Shown here: positions 12,743-20,915 of the stretch, one piece after another
Layout: each line of letters begins with the position of its first letter
How positions within the stretch are numbered: position 1 is the stretch's first letter
Assembly: GCA_041394605.1 (NCBI GenBank)
Contig: JAWKHX010000012.1
Span: 1 to 64,000, forward strand
DNA length: 64,000 nucleotides
Direction: 5' to 3'
DNA from: UBA668 sp041394605
GTDB taxonomy: Bacteria; Actinomycetota; Acidimicrobiia; Acidimicrobiales; Ilumatobacteraceae
Notes under the pieces: generated by a model
The model's input: only the letters and a program-made list of their open reading frames with translations
Told to the model about the DNA's origin: nothing
Databases searched by the model: none
Position numbers and translations under genes: made by a program

Positions 12743-12771
12743 ACTATACGAAGTATTGAATGTTCATGCAA
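12743..12771 (-). promoter_or_regulatory. argC promoter with overlapping ARG box
   Basis: On the minus strand TTGCAT (12766-12771), 17 bases, TATAGT (12743-12748), then 8 bases to the argC ATG. Within it, TGCATGAACATTCA (12757-12770) matches the ArgR half-site dyad TGAAT-N4-ATTCA with one mismatch in the ten conserved positions. ArgR bound here would block RNA polymerase. The site also overlaps the nadC stop codon (12764-12766). Confidence 0.7.
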
Positions 12772-13645
12772 CACGGTTGACGGGGAGAACGTCCAGGCCG
12801 ACGTCCAGCGCCCGCACGCTGTGCGTCAGCCAGCCGAGCGACAGCACGTCCACGCCGGTCTCGGCCACCTCGCGGGCGCGCTCCGGGGTGATGCCGCCGG
12901 AGGCCTCGGTCACCAGCCTGCCGTCGATGCGCTGCACGGCCGCCCGCAGGCGCTCGGGCGAGAAGTTGTCCAGCATCACCACGTCCACCCGATGGCCGTG
13001 CTCCACCAGGAGGAGCAGTTCGTCCAGCTGGGCCTCCGTGTCCACCTCCACCTCGACCGGCACGAGGTGGCCCACGCGTGCGGCGATGCCGTCCAGCGCC
13101 GGCCCGAGCCCGCCGGCGAAGGCGATGTGGTTGTCCTTCACCAGCACGGCGTCGTCGAGGCCGAAGCGGTGGTTGGCGCCGCCACCCACCCGGACGGCGT
13201 ACTTCTCCAGCGCCCGCAGCCCCGGCGTGGTCTTGCGCGTGCAGGTGACGGCAGCACCGGTGCCGGCGACGGCGTCGACCAAGGCTCGGGTGGCGGCAGC
13301 GATGCCGCACAGGCGACCCAGCAGGTTCAAGGCGGTCCGCTCCCCCAGCAGGATGGACCGCGCTGCGCCGCACAGCGTCGCCAGATCGGTGCCGGCGTCC
13401 ACCGCGTCGCCGTCTGCCACCAGCAGGCGGACCTCCACCGCAGGGTCGACGAGGGCGAACAGCCGGGCCACGACCTCCATCCCGGCCACCACCCCGGCCT
13501 CGCGGGTCCGCAACACGGCGGAGCCGGTGCGGTCGGCCCCCACCGTCGCTTCCGCGGTCAGATCGCCGGCTTGCCCGAGGTCCTCGCGCAGGGCGGTCCG
13601 CAGCAGGTCGTCGTACACGAGCGGGTGCGGTGCGGTGGGCCTCAT
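12764..13645 (-). CDS. nadC: Nicotinate-nucleotide pyrophosphorylase (carboxylating)
   Basis: Quinolinate phosphoribosyltransferase, 293 residues, makes nicotinate mononucleotide from quinolinate and PRPP. Family motifs: LNLLGRLCGIAAATR, CTRKTTPGLRALEKYAV, GGGANHRFGL.DAVLVKDNH (residues about 155-180) and EASGGI near 250. ATG at 13645 overlaps the nadB stop (ATGA). It completes the nadA-nadB-nadC set. Unlike nadA and nadB it is intact. Confidence 0.96.
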   Translation of the reverse strand: MRPTAPHPLVYDDLLRTALREDLGQAGDLTAEATVGADRTGSAVLRTREAGVVAGMEVVARLFALVDPAVEVRLLVADGDAVDAGTDLATLCGAARSILLGERTALNLLGRLCGIAAATRALVDAVAGTGAAVTCTRKTTPGLRALEKYAVRVGGGANHRFGLDDAVLVKDNHIAFAGGLGPALDGIAARVGHLVPVEVEVDTEAQLDELLLLVEHGHRVDVVMLDNFSPERLRAAVQRIDGRLVTEASGGITPERAREVAETGVDVLSLGWLTHSVRALDVGLDVLPVNRVA

Positions 13646-15153
13646 CGCACCACCTCCAGCCGGCGGCGGGCCCATGCCGCGTCCGGTTCGGGGTGATCGC
13701 TGCGGAAGTGAGCGCCCCGACTCTCCGGGCGGGCCAGAGCGAACCGCACCACCTGCCGGGCCACCTGCACCTCGCCGGGCGGCAGACCGGGGTAGCGGGC
13801 GGCGATGGCACCCAGCCGATGGGCGGCCAGGCGCAGCCCGGCACCGTCGCGGATCACTCCGGCGTGCTGCCACAGCACCTGGCGGATCTCGGCCAGATCG
13901 GCTGGCCGGATGACGCCGGGCACGTCGACCCGCGACGGCCGCGCCCACGGGGCGTTCCACGGCCTCACCGCGGCCGCCATCGAGGCCGCCATCGCAGCCG
14001 CCGCGCGCCGACCCATCACCACCGCTTCCAGCAGCGAGTTGCTGGCCAGCCGGTTGGCGCCGTGCAGCCCGGTGCTGGCCACCTCGCCGGCCACCCACAG
14101 CCCGGGCACCGTGGTGGCCCCGTCGGGGCCCGCCGCCACACCTCCCATGCAGTAGTGGGCCACCGGGGTGACCGGCAGCAGGTCACGGCAGGCGTCCAGC
14201 CCGTGCGCCCGTGCCGTGGCCACCACGCCGGGGAACTCGGCGGCCAGGTGATCGCCCAGGTGGCGCAGATCCAGCGCCGCCCGGGCGCCGGCCTGCAACT
14301 GGGCGTAGACCTCTCGGGCGACCACGTCGCGGTGCCAGTTCGGCGTCGGGATGCCGGCCGACCATGAACCGGGTGCCCTCACCGTCCACCAGCAGGCCGC
14401 CGGCGCCGCAGCGCTTCGGTCAGCAGCGGCCGCGGGTCGCCGCCGACGTCCAGCGCCGTGGGGTGGAACTGCACCATCTCCAGGTCGGCGACCGCGGCGC
14501 CGGCCCGCATCGCAAGCGCCAGCCCGCCACCCACTGCCTGGGCCGGGGCGGTGGTCCGGGCCCACAGGTGGGAGTAGCCGCCGGTGGCCACCAGCACCGC
14601 GGGGGCGGTGATGCCGATATGGGCGCCATCCGCCCGCCGGACGATCACCCCGGCCACCCGGCCACCCTCCATGTGCAGCGCAACCGCCTCGGCCCCCACC
14701 CGCAGATCGATGTCCTCCCTCGCCGCCACCGCCGCGGCGAGGGCCCGCACGATCTCCTGGCCGGTGTGGTCGCGGGCGTGCACGATGCGCGCCTGACCGT
14801 GCGCCGCTTCGCGGTGCAGGTGCAGGCTGCCGTCGCCGGCGGTCGAAGTGGACGCCCTGCGCCGCCAGCCAGGCCACCGTCTCCGCCGGCACCGCACACT
14901 GCAGCGGCGACCTCGGCCTCCACCAGGCCGGCGCCCGCGGTCACGGTGTCCGCCACGTGGTCGGCGGTGGAGTCGTCGGCCGCCACGGTCGCCGCCATGC
15001 CGCCCTGGGCCAGCGGGCTGGACCCGCCTTCCCCGGCGCCGTGTCGGCCAGCAACATCGCCCCGCGCGACGCCAGGGCGGCGCTGAGGCCCGCTGCGCCG
15101 GCCCCCACCACCACCAGCGGCGCCTCCAGCCACTCCTCGATGCAGGCGATCAT
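13642..15153 (-). CDS. nadB: L-aspartate oxidase, frame broken at several points
   Basis: FAD-dependent oxidation of aspartate to iminoaspartate. The N-terminal VVVGAGAAGLSAALA dinucleotide loop follows the ATG at 15153, SPLAQGGM and the FHPTAL motif appear in the middle, and the C-terminal half (GLWVAGEVASTGLHGANRLASNSLLE) is intact. The coding frame changes about five times, near 15025-15031, 14891-14896, 14836-14842, 14401-14408 and 14327-14332. Each can be repaired by one or two bases, mostly in GCGC-like runs. The whole conserved protein is otherwise legible. Either a recent pseudogene or an unpolished sequence; the intact nadC and strong operon promoter favour the latter. It overlaps nadA by ATGA. 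Confidence 0.8.
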
Positions 15154-16099
15154 CGTGCACCCACCACGGCAGCAGCGGCGGGCACGGCCAGCATCGCGTC
15201 GATCGAGCGACGGGCGGCGGCCGTCACCCCCTCCGGCACGGTGACTTGATGGGTCATAGTGGCCAGCGAGCGGTGGATCCCTGCGAGCGTGATCTTCTTC
15301 ATGTGCGGGCACAGGTTGCACGGCCGCACGAACTCGACGTCCGGGCAGTCGGCGGCGACGTTGTCGGCCATCGAGCATTCGGTGATCAGGGCCACCCGCC
15401 GGGGCCGCTGCACCGTGACGTAGCGGGTCATCGCCGCCGTGGAGCCTACGAAGTCCGCCTCGGCCAGCACGTCGGCGGGGCACTCGGGGTGGGCGATCAC
15501 CGTCACCTCGTCGGCGCGCAGTGAGCGCACCTGCGAGCCGGTGAACCGGTCGTGCACCTCGCAGGCACCGTGCCACGGGATGATCCGGATGTCCGGTACC
15601 TGCCCAGCCACCCACGCGGCCAGGTGCCGGTCGGGCAGCATGATCACCTCCGCCGCACCGAGGCTGCGCACCACTTCCACGGCATTGCCGGACGTGCAGC
15701 AGATGTCCACCTCCGCCTTCACCGCGGCTGAGGTGTTGACGTAGGCGACGATCGGCACCCCCGGGTGGCGGTGACGCAGCGCCGCACGTCCGCCGCCGTG
15801 ATGGACTCGGCCAGCGAGCAGCCGGCGGTCGGGTCGGGGATCAGCACCGTGCGGTCCGGGCAGGTGATGGCGGCCGTCTCAGCCATGAAGTGCACACCGG
15901 CGAACACGATCACATCGGCATCGGTCGTGGCAGCGGCGCGAGCCAGCGCCAGCGAGTCGCCGGTGATGTCCGCCACCCCGTGGAAGATGTCGGGCGTCAT
16001 GTAGTTGTGCGCCAGGATCACCGCGTTGCGCTCCTCGCACAACTGGCGGATCGCCGCCACCTCCTCGGCCACCGCCCACGCTTCTGCCTCCGGCATCAT
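15150..16099 (-). CDS. nadA: Quinolinate synthase A (one frameshift)
   Basis: [4Fe-4S] enzyme that condenses iminoaspartate with dihydroxyacetone phosphate to quinolinate. Recognisable pieces: AVILAHNYMTPDIF (near residue 30), AGVHFMAETAAI, DPTAGCSLAESI, then VAYVNTSAAVKAEVDICCTSGNA, HPEC and FVRPCNLCPHMKKIT; the cysteines are the cluster ligands. The frame shifts once near 15779-15786, where one G in a short run restores it. The ATG at 16099 has AAGGAG about 7 bases upstream. It is first in the nad operon behind a strong promoter. Confidence 0.88.
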
Positions 16100-16117
16100 C
16101 GGCCGTCTCCTTCCGGT

Positions 16118-16138
16118 AAATGCTCTGCATGAGCATTT
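16118..16138. promoter_or_regulatory. Candidate NrtR operator 1 (perfect dyad)
   Basis: An 8-bp perfect inverted repeat, AAATGCTC-N5-GAGCATTT, lies between the nadA promoter and its start codon. It shares the core T(G/A)CTC-N5-GAG(C/T)A with the second dyad at 16143-16157, whose centre is 22 bases away (two helical turns). Assignment to NrtR is inferred from the adjacent regulator gene. Confidence 0.5.
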
Positions 16139-16142
16139 CTAC

Positions 16143-16157
16143 TACTCGTGATGAGTA
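16143..16157. promoter_or_regulatory. Candidate NrtR operator 2
   Basis: The dyad TACTC-N5-GAGTA overlaps the -10 element of the nadA promoter (16154-16159). A repressor here would block initiation. The same symmetry and spacing recur in the dyad centred at 16128. Confidence 0.5.
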
Positions 16158-16181
16158 TAAGCCCGTCGCCGTGAACGTCAA
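16154..16181 (-). promoter_or_regulatory. nadA promoter
   Basis: Near-consensus promoter on the minus strand: TTGACG (16176-16181), a 16-base spacer and TATACT (16154-16159). It lies in the 117-base gap between the regulator gene and nadA and is among the strongest promoter matches in the window. Confidence 0.7.
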
Positions 16182-16216
16182 GCCGATTGCTGTGCGGTCG
16201 CAGCTCGGAAGGAGCG

Positions 16217-17131
16217 TCAGGCGGTCGGCGCCACGCCGGGGCGGGCACGTTCGCGCAGCACCTCGCGGCGGAAGCGGAACGTGGCAGCCGGGCGGCCACT
16301 GGTGGCCTGCCTCTCCCCCGTGGGCTCAACCAGCCCGGCACCCTCCACCAGGCGGCGGAAATTCTGCTTGTGCAGCATCCGGCCCAGCAGTGCCTCCACC
16401 ACACGTTGCAGCTGCAGCAGGGTGAACGCCTCGGGCAGCAGCTCGAACACCACGGGGCGGTAGGTCACCTTGCCGCGGAGCCGGCCCAGCGCCGTGGCCA
16501 CCATGCGGCGGTGATCGATGGCCATTGCAAGGCCGATGCCGGTGCCCGGCCGGGCTGCGGCCTCCCCTACCAGGCCGACTTCGTAGAGCAGTTCGTAGCG
16601 CTCCAGCGTGCGCACCCCGTCCCACGCGGCGCCCGAGAGGCCGAAGGCGATGTCGGCCCGCTCGGCGCGAGCACGGCGTTCGACGCGCGAGCCCTTCGCC
16701 GCCCAGCGGGCCAGCGCCGGAACGATGCGGTCGTCGAGCACCGGGGGCCGGCCGCCGCGGTGGTCCTCCCACGGCAGCAGGTCGTACACGTCCGACCAGG
16801 CCGAGCCGGCGAGCGGAGCAGTCTCGTGCACCAGCGCCAGGTAGGCCACCGACAGCACGCGTGCGCCTGCGGGCGCGTCGCGACCGGCGCGGTTCATGTC
16901 GCCGAACGTGTAGAGCTGCTCCACGTAGCCCAGGTCCAGGCCGGCCTGCTCGTTGGCGAAGCGGCGCAGCGCCAACTCCAGCGTGCGGTCGCCGGCGCTC
17001 GGCCGGCCGGCGGGCAGCCGGGGCAGGTCGTCGCCGTCGACACAGAGGACGCGAGGGGTGCCACCGGTGACGGCCAGCACGATGGCCTCGAGCGTGGCAA
17101 GGGTGGGTTGGTCGCCAGCGCCGGTCGTCAC
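16217..17131 (-). CDS. NrtR-like transcriptional regulator (Nudix-related domain plus winged helix)
   Basis: A 304-residue protein with the NrtR layout: an N-terminal Nudix-like domain (about 1-150) and a C-terminal winged-helix DNA-binding domain (about 225-300, with LLGRMLHKQNFRRLVEGAGLV). The stretch AGDRTLELALRRFANEQAGL sits where a Nudix box would be but lacks the catalytic REUXEE glutamates. That fits a sensor (ADP-ribose or related NAD metabolites in this family) rather than a hydrolase. It lies directly upstream of nadABC on the same strand. A GTG start at 17131 overlaps the end of a decayed toxin frame (GTGA). The regulatory role over nad genes is inferred from family and position. 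Confidence 0.85.
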   Translation of the reverse strand: MTTGAGDQPTLATLEAIVLAVTGGTPRVLCVDGDDLPRLPAGRPSAGDRTLELALRRFANEQAGLDLGYVEQLYTFGDMNRAGRDAPAGARVLSVAYLALVHETAPLAGSAWSDVYDLLPWEDHRGGRPPVLDDRIVPALARWAAKGSRVERRARAERADIAFGLSGAAWDGVRTLERYELLYEVGLVGEAAARPGTGIGLAMAIDHRRMVATALGRLRGKVTYRPVVFELLPEAFTLLQLQRVVEALLGRMLHKQNFRRLVEGAGLVEPTGERQATSGRPAATFRFRREVLRERARPGVAPTA

Positions 17132-17412
17132 GTCGCGCAGGCTAGTTGACCGCCCTCCACACGCCCCTCGACATCGCTCCGGCCCTTGGGACGGCCCCAG
17201 CCCGTCCCGTCAACAGCGGGGTTCGGCAGGTCGTTGAGGTCTCTCCGGGGGCGGTAGACGTCCGACCGATGGGCGATTCGAAACACCGTGGCGGTCGTTG
17301 CCGCATCGTCGAACACGAACTCCACCACCGCAGCGGCGACACGTTCGGGAAGGCGAGCGAGCGGTCGTTCGGCGGAGGCTGCGACGCGCAGGTCCCAGCG
17401 GGGAGTGTTCAC
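17128..17412 (-). pseudogene. RelE/ParE-like toxin with internal deletion
   Basis: A GTG at 17412 opens a 94-codon frame. It begins like a RelE-family toxin (WDLRVAASAERPLARLPERVAAAVVEFVF) and ends like one (VFRIAHRSDVYRPR), but the roughly 30 central residues of the fold are missing, so the two ends are fused in frame. It then reads on past the normal end into the nrtR start. The GTG shares a base with the stop of an antitoxin-like remnant. This looks like an inactivated toxin. Confidence 0.6.
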
Positions 17413-17564
17413 TACTGGAGGTACTTGGCGCGGATCTCGTCGACTGAGACCGTGTTGCCAGCGACCACGTCGCGGCGAGCTCGCTCGATGTGCTGTCTTG
17501 GCGCACCTTCCAAGCGGTTCAGCTGAACCGCCCACTTCGGCAGTTCGGGGCTATCACGTCACCT
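17412..17564 (-). pseudogene. Antitoxin-like remnant
   Basis: The frame ending at 17412 reads ...LPKWAVQLNRLEGAPRQH, then IERARRDVVAGNTVSVDEI, RAKYLQ, stop. The tail resembles C-termini of small RelB-type antitoxins. No ATG or GTG opens the frame; a GTG in another frame at about 17557 would need one shift. Its position directly before the RelE-like remnant fits a decayed relBE module. Confidence 0.4.
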
Positions 17565-17567
17565 CGT

Positions 17568-17777
17568 TCAGTCGTGCGCGTTGATGACGCGAACGGGATG
17601 GCCGAGCGCGTCGCCGATAGCCGCAAGCTCGACGTCAGAGAGTCTGTTCGTGACTGGGTTCATCACCTCGAGCCACCCGCACGCGAAGCCCTGGGGCGCG
17701 TCGTAACGGAGGTCGTCGAGGCTCGTCGTGCCGGATCTGCACGTAGGTGTCCAGCGCCTATCGGCAACTCTGCGCCG
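17568..17777. other. Gap between TA remnants and vapC-like gene
   Basis: About 210 bases without a recognised gene. On the minus strand a frame ending at 17568 can be read (MNPVTNRLSDVELAAIGDAL ... INAHD, about 32 codons from an ATG). It has no similarity I recognise. Probably debris of the same toxin-antitoxin patch. Confidence 0.3.
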
Positions 17778-18188
17778 TCAGACGTCGATGATCTGGACTC
17801 GACGCCGGGCGGCAGTGGCGAGCTGCTCGATGTCGTTGCGGTCGGACGTGACGACTGCCGCGCCGCGGCGAACGGCTGATTCGACCACTGTCGCGTCGAT
17901 CGGCCCGATGGCATCAGCGACCGTTCGACGAAGTGCCCCAGCGCGCTTGGCAGGATCAGCGGCCAGCGGCTCGATCTCGCAGCCATCGAGGAGCCGGGAC
18001 AAGTTGGTCTGACGACCCCCACGCCAGGCCTCGACAATGCAGCCCGCCGGCACGATCGGCAGCACGCCACGCTGCATCGCTCGCGCATGGAGTGCCCACA
18101 TACGCCGATCGTTCCCCTCTGCAGCGCTCAGAGCACCGGTGTCGTACACGACACCGAGTGGCAGACGAGCGGCGCCACGCGCAACCAT
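17778..18188 (-). CDS. PIN-domain protein, VapC-like toxin
   Basis: A 136-residue PIN-domain protein, the fold of VapC-type endoribonuclease toxins. The acidic residues expected in the active site are visible: D16 (VVYDTGALSAAE), E53 (GCIVEAWR), D98 (GPIDATVVESA) and D116 (VVTSDRNDIEQLA). An ATG at 18188 lies 33 bases after the stop of a 49-residue upstream frame that may encode its antitoxin. RNA target unknown. Confidence 0.8.
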   Translation of the reverse strand: MVARGAARLPLGVVYDTGALSAAEGNDRRMWALHARAMQRGVLPIVPAGCIVEAWRGGRQTNLSRLLDGCEIEPLAADPAKRAGALRRTVADAIGPIDATVVESAVRRGAAVVTSDRNDIEQLATAARRRVQIIDV

Positions 18189-18221
18189 CAGCCTCGGCGG
18201 GCAGAAGCACTTCTTGCTCGG

Positions 18222-18371
18222 TCACTGCACGCCCCCTTCGTCGAGGCCCAACTCACCGTGGAGCATTCGGATGACGGTGGCGAGTTCGTCCTGCAGCCCA
18301 GGGCTGCTCCAGGTTCGCGGAGCACTCAGCGACCGGTCCGGGCTGGGCCGGGCATCCAGCCGAGGTGTCAT
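18222..18371 (-). CDS. Small protein, possible antitoxin of the VapC-like toxin
   Basis: A 49-residue frame (MTPRLDARPSPDRSLSAPRT...GLQDELATVIRMLHGELGLDEGGVQ). The ATG overlaps the stop of the upstream enolase-family gene (ATGA), and its stop is followed closely by the PIN-domain gene. The acidic, helical C-terminal half would suit a toxin-binding tail, but I see no DNA-binding motif and recognise no family. The antitoxin role is inferred only from position. Confidence 0.45.
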   Translation of the reverse strand: MTPRLDARPSPDRSLSAPRTWSSPGLQDELATVIRMLHGELGLDEGGVQ

Positions 18372-19579
18372 GAACGGTCGTGGTACTCGGCGGTGTCGAT
18401 GGGCGAACTCCACATCGTGAGGTGCAGGTGGTCGCCGGTGTAGGCGTGCGCGCGGGCGACCTCCTCGTTCAGGGTCACGCCCAGCCCGGGCTCCATCGAC
18501 GGCACGACCCTGCCATCGACCCACTCCACGTCGGTGCGCACCAGGTCGCGGTGAAAGCCCTCGATGGTGCCGATCGTCTCCAGCAGCAGCGTGTTGGGCG
18601 ACGTGCACGCGACAGCGAGGCCGGCGATCAGGCCGATCGGCCCGTTGTAGCAGTGCGGCGCCATTTGAGCGCCGAACGCCTCAGCGATGGAAGCGATCTT
18701 CTTCGCCTCCATCAGGCCACCGCACCGGCCCACATTGGGCTGCACGATCGACACCGCCCTGCGTTCGAGGGCGCGGGCGAACTCGTACTTCGTGGTCCAT
18801 CGCTCCCCCGCGGCGATCGGGATCGGTGACGCCGCAGCCACCTGGGCGAGCGCGCCGATGTCATCGGGCGGAACCGGCTCCTCGAACCACAGGGGATCGC
18901 AGGGAGCGAGATGGCGGCTCATCCGGATCGCCCCGGCGGCGGTGAACTGCCCGTGCGTGCCGACGAGGATGTCAGCTCTGCTCCCTACCGCGTCGCGCAC
19001 GGCACGGGTCACCGCAACCGCCGTCGCTACATCGTCCGGACGGGGCTGGTGCCCGCCCATCACCGTGTACGGCCCGCACGGATCGAACTTCACGGCAGTG
19101 AACCCGCGCCCCACCTCCTCGGCGGCGCGGGCCGCGGCCGTGGCCGGGTCCGTGTACACCGACGCAGCGTCGCCGTCGCGGGGGTACAGGTAGGTGTACG
19201 ACCGCACGGCCTCATGCACGCGCCCGCCCAGCAGGTCATGCACCGGTCTGCCGGCGGCCTTGCCGATGATGTCCCAGCAGGCGATCTCCAGCGCGCTGAC
19301 GGCGCCCTGCACCGTGACGTCCGGGCGTTGGGTGAAGCCCAGCGAATACGCCATGCGCCAGAACCGCTCGATGCGGTGCGGATCGTGGCCGACGAGGCAA
19401 CGGCGTGCCACGTCGTCGATCACCGCGGTGACCACGGCGGGCCCGACGGACGACCCGTAGTGCTCGCCGTAGCCGACGTACCCGTCGTCCGTCGTGACCT
19501 TGACCACCACGAAGTACGGCCCACCCCACGACGGTGGCGGGTTGGCGATGACGAAGGTCTCGATCTCGGCGACGCGCAC
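18368..19579 (-). CDS. Mandelate racemase/muconate lactonizing enzyme family protein
   Basis: Enolase-superfamily protein, 403 residues, probably a sugar-acid dehydratase or cycloisomerase. N-terminal capping domain about 1-125 and TIM barrel after it. Candidate catalytic positions: K164 (VKFDP), E234 (WFEEPV), E259 (AAGERWTTKYEF) and H309 (APHCYNG). Where a metal-binding aspartate is expected (end of the third barrel strand) the sequence is GTHGQF (207-212), lacking the Asp but keeping a histidine as in galactonate-dehydratase-like members. Substrate unknown. No sugar-transport genes are nearby, so context does not help. Confidence 0.85.
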   Translation of the reverse strand: MRVAEIETFVIANPPPSWGGPYFVVVKVTTDDGYVGYGEHYGSSVGPAVVTAVIDDVARRCLVGHDPHRIERFWRMAYSLGFTQRPDVTVQGAVSALEIACWDIIGKAAGRPVHDLLGGRVHEAVRSYTYLYPRDGDAASVYTDPATAAARAAEEVGRGFTAVKFDPCGPYTVMGGHQPRPDDVATAVAVTRAVRDAVGSRADILVGTHGQFTAAGAIRMSRHLAPCDPLWFEEPVPPDDIGALAQVAAASPIPIAAGERWTTKYEFARALERRAVSIVQPNVGRCGGLMEAKKIASIAEAFGAQMAPHCYNGPIGLIAGLAVACTSPNTLLLETIGTIEGFHRDLVRTDVEWVDGRVVPSMEPGLGVTLNEEVARAHAYTGDHLHLTMWSSPIDTAEYHDRS

Positions 19580-19597
19580 GCCCCCGACCTTAGGAGG

Positions 19598-20257
19598 TCA
19601 GTCAGGGCCACCGGGGCGGCCGAACTCCACGTTCACGTGCTCGAAGCCGAGGTTGCGCAGCAGGGTGTACAGCATCAGCCGGGTGTTGTCCTCGGCCCGC
19701 TGCAGCAGGTCGGACTCCAGCGCGGCAGCGGACATCTTGGCGTCCGCGGCCTCGTACAGTCCGTCCTCGCTGGTCGGGTTGTCGCTGAACAACCCGCCGA
19801 TCCGGTTGAACAGCCCGCGGTCGCGGTTCATCACATGGCTCTGGTCGTGGTCCAGCACGGGGTCGGCCAGCACCGGGTGCGGCACCACGACCTCCACCGA
19901 CGTGCCATCGGCGCTCACGGTGATGGCGTCCGTCGCCAGTGTGGAGAAGTCGACGATGGCGTCCACCGTGCCGACCCCGACGAACTGGACACGCTCGCCG
20001 GCGAGGGCCGACGGCAGCCACTGCACGTCGTGCTCCTCGTCGATGGTGACTTCGAACTGGGCCTGCGCAGCGTGGTACTCGGCCAGGTCGCGCAGGTCGA
20101 CGATGACGACGGGCGGCGAGTGATCGACGGTCTCCGTGGTGAACGGCATGCCCCAGAGGCGGCCGATGACGGCGACGGCGGCGACCACCAGGCCGACCAT
20201 CACGCCGAAGCCGACGAGAAAGGGGGTGAACCGGCGGTGGTTCTTGTTGTTCCACAT
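19598..20257 (-). CDS. DUF4230 membrane-anchored protein
   Basis: A 219-residue protein with one N-terminal membrane segment (about residues 13-33) and a DUF4230-like extracytoplasmic domain: VVIVDLRDLAEYHAAQAQFE, a VGVGTVDAIVDFSTL strand and VEVVVPHPVLADPVLDHDQS. Function of the family is unknown. The ATG at 20257 starts with the charged MWNNKNHRR segment that precedes the membrane helix. It is divergent from yqgE with only 67 bases between the starts. Confidence 0.75.
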   Translation of the reverse strand: MWNNKNHRRFTPFLVGFGVMVGLVVAAVAVIGRLWGMPFTTETVDHSPPVVIVDLRDLAEYHAAQAQFEVTIDEEHDVQWLPSALAGERVQFVGVGTVDAIVDFSTLATDAITVSADGTSVEVVVPHPVLADPVLDHDQSHVMNRDRGLFNRIGGLFSDNPTSEDGLYEAADAKMSAAALESDLLQRAEDNTRLMLYTLLRNLGFEHVNVEFGRPGGPD

Positions 20258-20324
20258 GGGTGGTGTTGCTCCTGACGGTTCCTGAGGGAACCGGTTGGAG
20301 ACGCCGGCTTGGCACAATGATGAC

Positions 20325-20906
20325 GTGGACGCCGACGAGACACCCGACACACCGTTCCCCGGGTCGTGCAAGGGCAAGCTGCTCGTGGCCACTCCCCCGC
20401 TGGAGGATCCCAACTTCGACCGCACCGTGGTCTACGTCCTCGAACACCACGACGAGGGCGCCGTGGGCGTGGTGCTCAACCGTCCGTCCGGGCTACCCAT
20501 GCCCGATCAACTGGAGCGTTGGTCGGCCTTCCTCAGCGAGCCGGCCGAACTGTTCACGGGCGGCCCGGTGGAGATGGACGCGCTCATCGCGCTGGCCCGC
20601 CTCGAGGGGCCGGCCGAGGGTGCATGGAGCCCGGTGGTCGGCGACCTCGGTTCGGTGGATCTGGCCCACGACCCCGTGGTGGTGGCCGACCGGGTGCGCC
20701 GGCTGCGGGTGTTCCGCGGCTACTCGGGATGGGGCCCGTTCCAGCTGGACAGCGAGCTCAACGACGGCGCCTGGATCGTGCTGCCGGCCGAGACGGTCGA
20801 CGTGTTCACCGCCCGGCCGGACCTGCTGTGGCGCGCCGTGCTGCGGCGCCAGGGCGGCCGCCTCGCCTGGCTGGCCGACGCCCCCGACGACCTGAGCTCG
20901 AACTGA
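20325..20906 (+). CDS. YqgE/AlgH family protein (UPF0301)
   Basis: A 193-residue protein of the YqgE/AlgH (DUF179) family, function poorly known. Typical features: GKLLVATPPLEDPNFDRTVV at the N-terminus, HHDEGAVGVVLNRPS, and FRGYSGWGPFQLDSEL. The GTG at 20325 gives the family length; an in-frame TTG at 20295 is an alternative. It ends 9 bases before the convergent CoA ligase gene. Confidence 0.88.
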   Translation: MDADETPDTPFPGSCKGKLLVATPPLEDPNFDRTVVYVLEHHDEGAVGVVLNRPSGLPMPDQLERWSAFLSEPAELFTGGPVEMDALIALARLEGPAEGAWSPVVGDLGSVDLAHDPVVVADRVRRLRVFRGYSGWGPFQLDSELNDGAWIVLPAETVDVFTARPDLLWRAVLRRQGGRLAWLADAPDDLSSN

Positions 20907-20915
20907 GCCTGCCGC

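Noticed and set aside
13981..14005. Hypothesis that GCGC is systematically absent because of restriction or modification
   Set aside because: GCGC and GCGCGC do occur in several places, so the motif is not avoided; only specific sites seem to have lost bases.
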